A stretch of DNA of 64,000 bases from Conchocele bisecta (GCA_029237695.1 CM055265.1:67491903-67555902), one strand, 5' to 3'; numbered from the stretch's first letter, positions 22,299 to 33,382 are shown. The notes: generated by a model from the sequence alone, not told the origin. Numbers and translations are program-made.

Positions 22299-22500
22299 CG
22301 CGTGTTGGTAAAAATAGCACGAGATCGGAAAATACCCTTTCTGGTCGCGGCATATAAAATGCGATTTAACACCAATTAACACGCACCGTAATTAAAAATA
22401 ACACTCGTTATAGTGGGTAGACAAATGGCTCATATAAGGCATGACAGAAAATGAAAAGTAGTAGTACAGTGTAACCTGCTGCGTGGGTATGTACCTTTAA

Positions 22501-22930
22501 TTATGGCATCATTACAACTAATGCATTGCTGCACGCTTGTAGTTTGTTTTTCGAGAGAATATATACTGTGCATGTATATTGCTCACCAAAGTAAACGCGA
22601 CAGCTCATGGTTTTATTACTTATATTTACACTGTATTTATGATACGGTTTCAAATATGGTGTTAAAATTAACAATAATATAGTTTTAAGTCATTTTGTCG
22701 CAATTCCAGGAACAGCGATGTTCCGAACTTTGACCAATCAACAACATCGCTCGACGTCACGTGTGTCTAATGTATTGTATTTGGATGTAAACGCAACGTT
22801 ACCACATTGCAGCGGTAACTGTTACACAACGGCCCAAATTATCAACGTTTCTGAACATCTATTTGCATAACCCGAAAGTTCAAGCTGTAACGCAGGGCGC
22901 TATATATACGAACCACGGTAAGCTTCACCG
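22501..22930. other. Unassigned stretch
   Basis: No gene or repeat recognised. AACATCGCTCGACGTCACGTG near 22742 contains a TGACGT-like and a CACGTG motif. Confidence 0.35.
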
Positions 22931-23163
22931 TTAACCCTTTCGCCCATTATATGTGTTAATGTTCACCCTTTGTAATGTGTTAACTTTAAGACCAAATCGT
23001 CACATAATGATTTTCAGACTAGTTCATTTATTTATGTTTTCAAAAATAAGGAAATTACTTGCAAAAAGTGCAGATCCTGATGAGACGGCTCGATACGAGC
23101 CGGCTCATCTGGATCTACACTGTTTGCAAACACCGTTATAGAGATATGTAGTGTTGAAAGGGT
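22931..23163. mobile_element. MITE family N, copy N1
   Basis: Ends TTAACCCTTTCGCCC and a mirrored GAAAGGGTTA. A sub-terminal hairpin around ACGGCTCGATACGAGCCGGC is flanked by GTGCAGATCCTGATGAG and CTCATCTGGATCTACAC. A second copy is at 24148-24392. Confidence 0.8.
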
Positions 23164-23247
23164 TACGCTGTTAAGAATTGATTCGTCGTTAAGATAGGCA
23201 GCGGACTTAAATAGGACGTCAGCGTGACGTTTACTATCCACCGTACA

Positions 23248-23384
23248 CTGTGACTATGATCGGATAATTTGAGCTTATGGATTTCGCCACCAGTGTATAT
23301 CCAGATCAGCATCTGCATCTGCACAGTCTGATTAGGACATGCACTGTTCGTCATACTATCAAGGAAACATCATATCAGTCATCG
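23248..23384. mobile_element. Family D, truncated copy
   Basis: Left half of family D, with GATCAGCATCTGCATCTGCA and CACTGTTCGTC. The right inverted end is missing. 23385-24147 contains no supported gene; frames of about 64-74 codons there have no recognisable domain. Confidence 0.65.
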
Positions 23385-24147
23385 TCTAACAAGCAGTATA
23401 TACTGACACGATTTAAAAACGCAACAAGGAGGCTAACATTGGACATACCAATATTATATGATTATACAGGTGACCGCATTGTACCACGTGGCTTTAGTTA
23501 ATCGATTCCGGGTTATTTTGATCGATAATGATTGTTATTTATCCTCATAATAAAATAACACATTTATCCCCATTTTGCGTTTTTAAATCATTTCAGAATA
23601 AATCGTTATCAGGCTACATGAGCGTTTTATTTCACCAGGAGTTAGACTGGTCAGAAATCGCATACGCCCCGTTTCCCCACATAGATTGTATATTGACATA
23701 TTTGCTTAATCCACACAATTAAAATACCACCCAAGGCCAAATCGCTGCTCCTATTGTTACAACTTACTTCGGTTCAAAACGTTTATTGTTTAATAAAATA
23801 CACAACTACGTATGTTATCAATAATATAGGGCAAGCCGACACGGCGCGTCACGTATTACGGTTAAAAGCGGCATTAAATAAACTAATGCTATACAATGTA
23901 CATGGCTATTAAAGGCACCGCGTCTCAGATGGTGTCCCAGACTTGTAATGTGTTTGTTTACACACACCAGAATCATAGAAATAGAGATTCGCTGATCCGT
24001 GCGAATACAACATGTTTTTATGAAATCTCGTGATTCAAATAAAATGGCGCATGTTCTTGATATATTTGACCAACTTACACGTTGTCATAATACAATACTA
24101 TCATAGAATGTCATAAACAAGGGAGATACTTGTGGGGTTGATAGGGT

Positions 24148-24392
24148 TAACCCTTTCACCCCTAAGTAACTGGAATGGATTTTAATATGTCAATTTTGCA
24201 GCCAATCCAATCATCACAAAATGATTTTCAGATTAGTCCATTTATGAAAAGTTAGTATTTTTTGTTCTTAAAAAATATGAAACTTACTTCAAAAAGTGCA
24301 GATCCGGATAAGACGGCTCGTTACGAGCCGGCTCATCTGGATCTGCACTGTTTGCATAAACCGCTATAGCGGGCTTTCGGGTTCAAAGAATT
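24148..24392. mobile_element. MITE family N, copy N2
   Basis: Partner of N1, with the same CGGCTCGTTACGAGCCGGCT hairpin. The right end is more eroded. Confidence 0.75.
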
Positions 24393-24478
24393 AAGAACCA
24401 TCAACACACGGAATAGAATAGAATACTATTTATTAGCTTAAACTAAATAATTTCTCGTTGACAAGGAAATATATACAA

Positions 24479-24877
24479 CAAGGTGTATGATCACGTGGTA
24501 CTAACAACAACAACAAGTACCGATTCGAAGAACGTATTCTTTTATAGTGTCCTTATTACGTAACAGATTTTGATGAAATATGGCGCATCAAACGCGTCTT
24601 GTTAAGCTGCATTTGGTGGTCAATTTATTTTCGCCCAAACTTCTGTCGTTTTCGCAAAGAATCGATTTCCGTGTCTCCGACACGGAAATCGATTCTTCGC
24701 AAAAACGACATAAGTCTGTGCCAAACTCCATAGACCATCAAATGCAGCTCATGAAGACGCGTTTGCTGCGCCATATTTCATCAAAATCTGTTGCATATTA
24801 AGGAAAATATCAAATAATACCGTTACTTTGGAGTGGGCGACATTGTTGTTGTTGTAACCACGTGATCATGCACCTTG
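24479..24877. mobile_element. MITE family F, copy F3
   Basis: Full-length with both CACGTGATCATG ends. The central hairpin has arm TCGATTTCCGTGTC and tip CC, shorter than in F2 and F7. Confidence 0.9.
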
Positions 24878-24965
24878 TGCAACATACATACAAGAAACAA
24901 TATACATGCATCAATAATGAATTTTGAATTGTACCGAAGTATACAGCAGTTTTCACACAGGATAT

Positions 24966-25327
24966 TACGGAGCCTCACAATTTAACAATTCGTTCCCTCG
25001 AATTAACAATTTGTTGCCACGATATAACAATTTATTACTTCGAATTAACAATTCGTTCCCACGAAATGACAATTCGTTCCCTCAATTTAACAATTCGTTC
25101 TCTCGAATTAACAATTCGTTCCCGTGGGAACGCATTGGGAACGCTAAATTGGAACGAATTGTTAATTCATGGGAACGAATTGTTAAATTGCGGGAACGAA
25201 TTGTTATTTCGTGGGAACGAATTGTTAAATTGTTGGAACGAATTGTTATTCCGTGGGAACGAATTGTTATTTCGTGGGAACGAATTACTAAAAAAAAAGA
25301 AGTCTACGTCCCCTGTGGGTCTCCGTA
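24966..25327. mobile_element. TACGG foldback element, copy L2, with 6-bp target duplication
   Basis: Ends TACGGAGCC and CTCCGTA, flanked by GGATAT at 24960-24965 and 25328-25333, an exact 6-bp direct repeat. The arms are 21-bp arrays (AATTCGTTCCC units) meeting near 25123 at TTCCCGTGGGAA. The right end has TACGTCCCCTGTGGGTCTCC, related to the L1 end. Confidence 0.92.
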
Positions 25328-25563
25328 GGATATCCACACAAAAGTATTATACTTTTTGTACTTTAATAATTTGATAAATCTGCTCCATTCGAACAGCTGA
25401 TTTACACATATATATTCCGGGGCCGCAGTACACGGCTCTTGATGTAACCGCATCAATTTCAAAATTTCAATACGACCGTCGTGTACTGGTCTGGTGACGT
25501 AATGGCGCGTTCTAGTAACGTCATGCGACACATTCATTAAGCTAGTATTCTAACTGGAATGCG

Positions 25564-26290
25564 ACAGCTCGCGACTAGTTGGAGACACAAAATTGCGAGA
25601 AAATACGCGAATTAGCGACAATTTTCATTTGGAATCACACTGAATTGGTACTTACGAATTTCGCACGAACTCGCATACATGTCCCGCGAATGTCGTGCGA
25701 CACTTTTTTGCACTTGCGACTGTCGCGTGACATTCGCACGAATGTCGCACGACAGTCGCGCGACAATCGCGCGACAGTTATGCGCTTGACAATTGAGAAA
25801 TTCGTGACTTTCGGGCGACATTTTTGTGTCGCAATTTAGTCACAAAGTGTCTTAGTTATGTCGCAATTTGTGCGCAATTTGTTCGAAATTTTGTCGCAAT
25901 TTTGTCGCGCTCCCAGGGGTCACAGGGGTCCCAGGGCAGTTCGCGCCTGTCTCGCGCCCGGAATGTCAAATTCTCATTTTTGTGTCCAATCACAATTTAA
26001 TTTCATAGGTCACCAACCCCTCACAAAGTTGTCTCACATTTCTGGCACTTTCTGACTCACGGAAACTTAATTGAGAAGGGTTCGAGACGGGTTCGAGACG
26101 GGTTCGAGACACCCGCGATGACTCTGTGACTATTTTGAGAGATAATTTGTCGCGCGAATCTTTTGAACATGTTTAACATTCCAGCGAAACGAGAGCGAGG
26201 CCCTGCGATTCACGCGAGGAAATTGAGAACCGCTGCGAACGTTTCGAGACATTTTGGAAACTCCCTCGCGAATGCCATTCGCAATTTGTC
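25564..26290. repeat. CpG-rich block of GTCGC/GCGAC words
   Basis: Dense short motifs in both orientations (GTCGCGCGAC, GCGACATTCGCACGAATG, TTTGTCGCAATTT) plus three tandem copies of GGGTTCGAGACG near 26078-26110. Neither a regular period nor clean inverted ends are visible. Composition contrasts sharply with the AT-rich flanks. Frames of 60-86 codons follow from the motif density. Confidence 0.6.
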
Positions 26291-26452
26291 GCCAAAAGTC
26301 GCAGCCCAGTGAGATACTAGCTTATGTCTACCTCCCATGGATGGTTAACTGGCTGCCATCATTGCTACCCATGGGAGAGGAACCCTATAAGATAGCAATA
26401 TTTCGTTCCAATCCTCTTTACACTGCTTGTATACAGAAAATGATGTAATTAC

Positions 26453-26811
26453 TATAGGAATGAATGGCCTTTTTTGTGGAATTTATTGGGGTATAAACTT
26501 GGAAAAGTCGCGGGAATACTGGACGAAGGCTGGAAGGCCTCGTCCAGTATTCCCGCGACTTTTCCAAGTTTATATCCCCGATAAATTCCTCAAAAAGGCC
26601 ATTCATTCCTTATAATTCAAGCATTTGAAATAAATTCATCAAGAAAATGTGTTTATTTTCCGTTTTCTGAAGAATTATTTTAACTGCTCCTCACGGTTAC
26701 GGAAAGTAGTTCGGCGTGGGAGTTTACTGGGATTTAAATTTTGGACAGAGACTTGCTACGAGCCAATCAAATGTTAGGGAATTGTGTAAATATGGTTGTG
26801 CTGGAATTATT
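26453..26811 (+). mobile_element. MITE family C, copy C2, with related empty site
   Basis: Full-length. The flanks GAAAATGATGTAATTAC and CTTAATACAATATGTTTATA join to match 40464-40498, where the same sequence occurs without an insertion. ATTAC stands at both borders and is a plausible target duplication. Confidence 0.9.
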
Positions 26812-27542
26812 ACTTAATACAATATGTTTATACCAACTGGTTGCTGCGTTTTACAGCAGAGATGAGAGTGCGCGCAGATTTGTTGACACCTTATAAATAT
26901 CTCAACCCGAGGAATTATTTGACTATCATATTACCACCACTTTTGATATTTCGCTGTCTAATTCCCGTGGGTGGGAACGTTTTAGCGAAACCACTTAGCA
27001 ACGGCGAGCAAGTGAATACAATAAATAGGCCTCCACTTGAGTAAAAGCTCATTTCCACGTCTGCGACCAGCGTATGACCATATTAGATTGCGTATCCACT
27101 CAGTCTTATCAGGTCCTACGCGGTTCGCCCTCAAATTATATAAAAATACATATTTTCGGAAATTAAGCGTGTACCTAATTATGTATCTAGTCCACATGTT
27201 TCTAACATCGAAGGTATCACAGTATTAAATAATATTTCAATTTCGTGTCGGTTGTGGTGATCACCAGTGTATGTACATATGAAGAAATGGTGATTATTTT
27301 TAATTATTTAAATAAATAATGTATATAAACTTAATTACGACTGCTGTAGATATCTTATAAAGCATAATTATTGTACACCAGAAAATACATTGTACAAATA
27401 AATATTGATTTCCATTGAATAAATATTGATTTTTGTTAATATTTTGAGAAAACGTGGTTATCTCCCCTGACCTCAAAATTAAAAGCCGTCACTCAAATAA
27501 GGCAAAATAAAGCCAATAATTGTACCAGGTAATACACATTAA
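26812..27542. other. Stretch with eroded family D trace
   Basis: 27060-27115 has weak similarity to family D (CAGTCTTATCAGGTCCTACG). Otherwise nothing is supported. Confidence 0.35.
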
Positions 27543-27832
27543 TATAGGAATGAATGGCCTTTTTGTGGAATTTATCGGGGTATAAACTTGGGAAAGTCGC
27601 GGGAATACTGGACGAAGGCCGGAAGGCCTCGTCCAGTATTCCCGTGACTTTTCCAAGTTTATATCCCCGATAAATTCCACAAAAAGGCCATTCATTCCTT
27701 ATAATTCCAGCATTTTAAATAAATTCATCAAGAAAATGTGGGAGTTTACTGGGATATAAATTTTGGACAGAGACTTGCAACGGGCCAATCAAATGTTAGG
27801 GAATTGTGTAAATATGTTTGTGCTGGAATTAT
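27543..27832 (+). mobile_element. MITE family C, copy C3 (internally deleted)
   Basis: Hairpin half complete. The unique half lacks about 70 bases after AAGAAAATGTG compared with C2 and C4. Confidence 0.87.
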
Positions 27833-28154
27833 TTGCTATTTAATGACATATCTAGTGGTTGAAACAATAAAAGATAACCCCTACAAAACATCCTGATGTG
27901 TGGGGCCCCATCTTTAATTGACATGCACCTAGCTTGTGTTTGGTGTAACCAGCAAACCAATGCTATACGCATATTTTGTGACTATGCGGGATGACCGGGT
28001 TCTACATTTCTGGCTGCGACTGGAGAAATTTGACTTCCAGAATCGGAATATACCAGTCTGATCTTGGTCTATTCTGATCGCCAAGCAAAACAATGCAAAA
28101 TTCATGCAGCTTAAGCAAGATGTAGTTTCATTTATATGCGCTCGGCTTGAAACT

Positions 28155-28380
28155 GGGGGCCGTTTCACTAAACTTCGTACGACTAAGCTGTTCGTAAGTG
28201 CAAAATTATGATAGTCTGAAATCTCACATTAGAATGTTTTTTTGTATACAATTATTGGATTTACATTTATTGAGCATAGGCTGCATATGCTCAATAAATG
28301 TAAATCCATCAATTTATGTTTCCAGACGATCATTGCACTTACGAACATTTTATTCGTACGAAGTTTAGTTAATCGGGCCC
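28155..28380. mobile_element. MITE family B, copy B5
   Basis: Full-length. The tip of the central hairpin is shortened (GCATATGC instead of GCTGCATATGCAGC). 27833-28154 holds only weak family D traces. Confidence 0.87.
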
Positions 28381-28420
28381 CGGGTTCACATATGGATTAC
28401 TCCGGCTGATTCTCCAGACA

Positions 28421-28674
28421 ATATGTGGCTATGACTGGAGAAATGGGGCTTGTGGGTTTTGCGACCTGTGTAGATCCAGATCAGCCTGTGCATCCGCACA
28501 GTCTGATCAGGATCTGCACGTTCGCCATTCCATAATTGAAACACTATGTCGTATCATGCTTATAATAAGGAAAATACATGTAGATCATTTTCAGGCTACA
28601 TCATTATGCTATTTGATCAGGAGCTACACTTGTCACAAGTCCCATAAGCCTCATTTCTCAAGTCACAATCACAA
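28421..28674. mobile_element. Family D, full-length copy
   Basis: Starts ATATGTGGCTATGACTGGAG and ends TCATTTCTCAAGTCACAATC. Contains GATCAGCCTGTGCATCCGCA and, in the right half, GATCAGGAGCTACACTTGTC. Confidence 0.83.
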
Positions 28675-29668
28675 TGTATTGCTAGTATTATTATTATACC
28701 CAACACTGCCAGAAATCGTCCACTTCCTGTTTTCGTCCGGCCCAGTAAACAAATTGTTTAGGGTTATTTTACGACACAGCAGAGATGCGTGCGCATCACA
28801 TTGTTTACCGTAGTGACAGAAATGTCAAAGCCGTTCGCTTGGTGAAAATAGATTAGAAATGTACGAAATGGTTAAAATATAATGAATCAATAAAATTATG
28901 TCATTTCACTATTCCCAAATTATGTTATTCATAAAATACATTTTTAACCGTAGTGATATATTGGAGTAACCATAACAACAAAATGCATTGTGTTACTCAA
29001 CGTTTAACTGTCATATGAAAAACTGCTTGCACTGAACAATATCAACAACGGAAGTTCTACGTACAAAAATATATCGGATTATTTTGTTGCTCGTGATTTG
29101 CCCCCATTTGTGGCACAAATCGTGCGGTCATCGCTAAATTTAGTTAACTCCCCTCCGAATACTCTCCGAAATATGCGACGCGTTTAACACACAAACGACA
29201 TCAAGTTTGACCTTCCGACAGTCTATTTTTAAACTCACCGACACCTGTGCGAAACAAATCTCGCACGTGTTGGTCTAACTGATGTTTAATACTCATTCTA
29301 TCGATGGATTTACAGCGGATTTTAGTGACATTCCCGAATTCGGCCTGATTGATATTTGTCTATGATGGCCAATACACGCCAACATGAGTGTCAATTCTAC
29401 GTTCAGGGAAGGGGGTCAATAAGTCAGTATTTAAAGTGATAAATTACAGTCAGGGAACAAATTAATGACAGCATAACACATCCAGCGTATATTAATACCC
29501 ATATTAATGCAAGTACTGAAAATACGAAGAAAAAATATTCTAACAAGTTTGGGCTTCCATACATTGAAAATGTTGTCAACGATTTCCTGAATGACGTCAT
29601 TTGTATGTTTTAATATACTCGATCCGGGGCCAACTATTTCATTCACAAAACAGAAGTAAACATGGCGA
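28675..29668. other. Unassigned stretch
   Basis: No array, hairpin or domain recognised. A 71-codon minus-strand frame near 29431-29646 has no recognisable domain. Confidence 0.4.
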
Positions 29669-30848
29669 TGTACCGATCACAGGTGGAAGACTCGGACCTA
29701 TGACACCAAAAAAATGCCTACTAAAAAAATCCCATTACCCCACCCACTTGGTCTCGTACATTACCATCTTCTATTTATGGAAGATGGGTATAAATATGGC
29801 TATTATAGAAAGAGCCCTCTCTTTTCCGATTCGCACACACACAATAAACATCGATTAAATATATGAAATATGTCTCTGGCAATCGATAAAGGTATTAGGT
29901 GTGTGAATATACTCACTTCAAATCGCTGTTTCAAGTATTTATTGAGTTATTCGCGTTTTGATTACCCCATCCAAAGCGAAAGTTGCGTGTACGAAAGAAT
30001 CTCACACAGAATCAGAGGCCGTCCGGCGTGGATTATCGGTCATATTTGGCCGATAGCTGATCGCCAGCTCAAACTAAAGTCGTGCACCATGACCATATAC
30101 ATTAGAAACTCCAACCATACAAAGTTCGTCCAATTGTGATCGTTCACCGATCTAAAAAACATTTTTTGTCTAATTTCGTTCATTATCTGGAACCGGGTCA
30201 ATGCACCATCTTCCATAATACAACCGGAAGCGTATATGTAAAGAACATCTCTGATTGGCTAAATCTAAACTGTAATGACGTCATTCAACCTATTTCGGGA
30301 TTCCGGAAGACATAATCTGATAGTACGCGAATCATGAATGAAAGTAGAAAAAAGGTGTTTTTTTTAGATCGGTGAACGATCACAATTGGACGAACTTTGT
30401 ATGGTTGGAGTTGCTAATGTATATGGTCATGGTGCACCACTTTAATTTGAGCTGGCGATCAGTTATTGGTCAAATATGACCGATAATCCACGCCGGACGG
30501 CCTCCGATTCTGTGTGAGATTCTTTCGTACACGCAAATTACGCTTTGGATGGGGTATACAAAATGCGAATAACTGAATAAATGCTGGAAAGAGCGATTTG
30601 AAGTGAATATATTCACACACCTAATACCTTTATCGATTGCCAGCGACAGAAATCATACATTTAATCGATGTGTATTGTGTTTGTGCGAGTCGGAAACGAG
30701 AGGGCTCTTTCTATAATGGCCACAATGTTATCAACCTTTCTTTATATAAGATGGTAATGTACGAGACCAAGTGGGTGGGGTAATGGGATTTTTTTAATAG
30801 GCATTTTGTTGGTGTCATAGGTCCGAGTCTTCCACCTGTGGTACCGAT
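29669..30848. repeat. 1.18-kb inverted repeat with 492-bp arms
   Basis: Left arm 29669-30160 and right arm 30357-30848 are equal in length and highly similar, with scattered substitutions. Outer ends are ACCGATCACAGGTGGAAGAC and the mirrored GTCTTCCACCTGTGGTACC. Inner ends are GATCGTTCACCGATCTAAAA and TTTTAGATCGGTGAACGATC. The 196-base spacer holds a TGACGTCA (about 30278). An 89-codon frame in the left arm has no recognisable domain. It may be a large foldback MITE; a transcript would fold into a long duplex. Confidence 0.93.
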
Positions 30849-31009
30849 AAGGCATTTTCAGGCGTCGCGCCTTCAATCAGTTTTCAATATATCTATAATG
30901 ATCATAGATATCTGGAATCTGTATTTATACTTGAATTGATGATGACTTGTATATGTGTTACCGTATCTTTCTGATATTGCTATGCATAATCTGTAATGTT
31001 GTTGAATGT

Positions 31010-31513
31010 ATTGGTACATACTGTAGCAGTAAAATGTAATTTGTAGGAATTAAATAAGTGTATAACTGTGTCACTATTCCACCAGTTCTAAACGTTTACA
31101 AGTGCCCGCTATACAGATATAATCATTTAGTAATATTTATTTTACTGATAGTGACGCGCGGTGGTATCATGCTATTTTCATATGCAAATGAGGCATGATA
31201 TTTTTTAATTATTTATACTAAAGAAATGCGTCACCTGAAAAAATAATATTTTCGACAGATTTTAAAGTATGATCATTGCACATCATAAAATAAATACAGA
31301 GATTAAATAGTAATGTCCGTTAACATTTTAAGCAAACACGGTTATCGCCCCTGATATCAGTGTAAATTTACGTCTGATATAAAATGTATAATAATGCCAA
31401 TCAGTACGTGGTTTAATGGCGCATGAATGTTTATTTTGCCAGTAAATGTCTCAGATGATGTCTCTGATGTAAAGAACATTTTGTACCTACTGAGTGGGCA
31501 TGTACCTTTAAGG
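31010..31513 (+). mobile_element. Family P element, copy P2
   Basis: Shares GGAATTAAATAAGTGTATAA, CACTATTCCACCAGTTCTAA and GACGCGCGGTGGTA with P1 and ends GGGCATGTACCTTTAA. The left end is eroded (TTGGTACATACTG). It lacks the reading frame present in P1. Confidence 0.75.
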
Positions 31514-31736
31514 GTTAATGAAACTGCAACACCAACAATCAATCAATCAATCAATCTAGTTTAATCTTGTAGTACCCTATGTTCAGTACTTTCAGTACTT
31601 TGATTGTTTGTACTTTCAATACTGATTGTTTGTACGAGTATCTTTGTATACAGTTAGAAAAGAGTAATAAAAATAGATTTAAAACGTTTGTGTTTTGTTT
31701 TTTTATTTTGTCCAAATGATAGTTATTCTCTTTCAG

Positions 31737-31840
31737 CAAAATGCGCCTACATCTACAAGGCAGCCATACTATCCTTACGAGCCCTGGGATATGACAAATC
31801 ACCAAGCGTGGTGACACGTTTCCGTGTACTAACTGCACTG
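31737..31840 (+). CDS. Orphan exon candidate with canonical splice sites
   Basis: A pyrimidine-rich tract ending TTCTCTTTCAG precedes 31737, and CTG/GTGAGA follows 31840. With two leading bases the exon encodes 34 codons without a stop (YKAAILSLRALGYDK core, then SPSVVTRFRVLTAL). The other two frames have stops. I do not recognise the family. The frame ends in phase 0. No partner exon in matching phase is visible nearby, so this may belong to a mostly off-window gene or be a chance arrangement. Confidence 0.4.
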
Positions 31841-31969
31841 GTGAGATCATTACAGCACAGTAATTATTGTATTAAACGGGATATACAGTATTGTACATTA
31901 CTTTAAACAGTTATTTAGAGTTGGAGTTTACATCAGAGTTAGTTTTGATTTTGGTTACTTTTTGGCCAG

Positions 31970-32030
31970 TTGTGTAGATGTCGTAAGCAGTGGACGAAAA
32001 GTGGTCGTGTATTATGACGAGCAGCAGGAA
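31970..32030 (+). CDS. Second orphan exon candidate
   Basis: TTTTTGGCCAG precedes 31970, and CAGGAA/GTGAGT follows 32030. The only open frame gives CVDVVSSGRKVVVYYDEQQE after one leading base. The entry phase does not match the exit phase of 31737-31840, so a direct splice between the two would break the frame. A diverged partial echo (GTGGACGAAAACTGG) occurs near 32181. Confidence 0.25.
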
Positions 32031-32450
32031 GTGAGTCACACAGATTTACAAGAACATTTTAAAGAAAACACATTTTTATTTTCAATATTATTACACAGAA
32101 ATGTTACTGCATTGAAATTTACAACATATGTGTCTTACCCAACCATGAAAATATAACAATTGCAAATAACATTGTAAGGTGGACGAAAACTGGTTGTACC
32201 GAGCTAGTAGTATTTCCTCCAGTAAGAAGAACATACAACTATCGTATGGTCCATTTTCTCAGCATGCGGTCCATACGCTATCAAAGTAAACGTATCTTCA
32301 GACTGCGCATGCGTAGTTCCGTCTGTGGCTACACTGATGGAAACACAACTTATTGGACTGTGTGTGTCTTAAATCCATAACACAGGCAGTAAAACAACAC
32401 GATAATTGACAATAAACAAAGGAATTGACGATTTATAGGTATTATATTCA

Positions 32451-32526
32451 ATGTTCTGGCATCCATACCGCCTGCCTCGAAATCAATGAGACAATCGCCT
32501 TAGGCGTGTATACAGCATCATCAATT
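32451..32526 (+). repeat. Segment W1, paralogous to 40503-40596
   Basis: TGGCATCCATACCG...GAAATCA...TGAGACA...AATCGC...GTGTATAC matches 40503-40596. Both are followed, beyond unrelated insertions, by a family F element and segment X. Confidence 0.72.
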
Positions 32527-32532
32527 GAAAAC

Positions 32533-32667
32533 ATATCCGGCAAGGCTCAATAATTTCTTTATTTCTCATCAGAAGTATATGTAGTGACCCCCATTTGAAC
32601 CGTCTCGCCGAGACGGTTCAAATGAGTGGCCACAACATATACTTTGGTTCAGAAATAAGGAAAATAG
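32533..32667. mobile_element. MITE family J, copy J1
   Basis: About 130 bp: TATCCGGCAAGGCTCAA, TTTCTTTATTTCTCATCAGA, then an imperfect palindrome of about 70 bp centred on CGTCTCGCCGAGACG. The arms carry several differences in this copy (GTAGTGACCCCC versus GTGGCCACAAC). A cleaner copy is at 56606. Confidence 0.85.
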
Positions 32668-32935
32668 ATAGAGAATAGTAGGTTAGTGCCGTGAATGGGA
32701 AAACATATCTGGCAAGGCTCAGGAAACGGGATGGGCGAGGCTCTGCCGAGCACATCCCGTTTCCGTGCCGCGCCAGATATTTTATCCCATTCACGGCACT
32801 AACCTACTATTCTATTTATCCCGTCAACACCTACAAATGGCATTAAAATGAAAAACTATTATTGACTGGATATCAAAGATGTTTCACGGCACCGTGTTTC
32901 ACGGCACATACGCACTGTGTTGACGGGATAAATAG
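32668..32935. mobile_element. MITE family I, copy I3
   Basis: Full-length. Joined to J1 by the same junction (GGAAAATA...GAGAATAGTAGG) as the J2-I4 pair at 56.7 kb. Confidence 0.9.
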
Positions 32936-32947
32936 TATTACATATTA

Positions 32948-32969
32948 CAAGGTATATGATCACGTGGTT

Positions 32970-33018
<49 letters not shown>

Positions 33019-33382
33019 GTACTGAAACTTTCAGAAGCCGTCAGATTCAAAGTACGTATTCTTTTATTTTGTCCTTATTATGCAACGGATTTTGATGAAA
33101 TATGACGCATCAAACGCGTCTTGTTAAGCTGCATTTGATGATCTCGGTACTTTGGCCCAAACTTCTGTCATTTTTGCGAAGATCTTCTTCGGAAAAACGA
33201 CACAAGTATGTGCCGAACTCCCGGGACCACAAAATGCAGCTCATGAAGACGCGTTTGCTGCGCCATATTTCATAAAAATCCGTTGCCTATTAAAGAAAAT
33301 ACCAACTAATACTTACTTTGGAGTGAGCGCGCTTTCAACACTTTCACCCATTGTTGTTGTAACCACGTGATCATGCATCTTG
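32948..33382. mobile_element. MITE family F, copy F4, with expanded CAA repeat
   Basis: Full-length. The CAA microsatellite next to the left end is expanded (about 32971-33017, roughly 15 units), against three or four units in most copies. The central hairpin is largely deleted. Confidence 0.9.

Larger units (their letters stand above)
21781..22500 (+). mobile_element. Family P element with TTAA ends (P1)
   Basis: 720 bp bounded by TTAAAGGTACATGCCCACGC and its mirror GCGTGGGTATGTACCTTTAA (one mismatch). TTAA at both extremes would fit piggyBac-like target choice, which is inference. A second copy (31010-31513) shares the outer parts but lacks the CpG-rich interior with the reading frame at 22062. 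The interior has a perfect TGCGCATGCGCA (22009-22020). Confidence 0.8.

Noticed and set aside
23277..23501. DFATSVYPDQHLHLHSLIRTC-type frames, repeated across the window
   Set aside because: Translation of the family D core; the same peptide-like string appears at many copies and on both strands.
26078..26110. GGGTTCGAGACG repeats resembling tRNA B-boxes
   Set aside because: No A-box or clover-leaf around them; they are a simple tandem repeat in the CpG-rich block.
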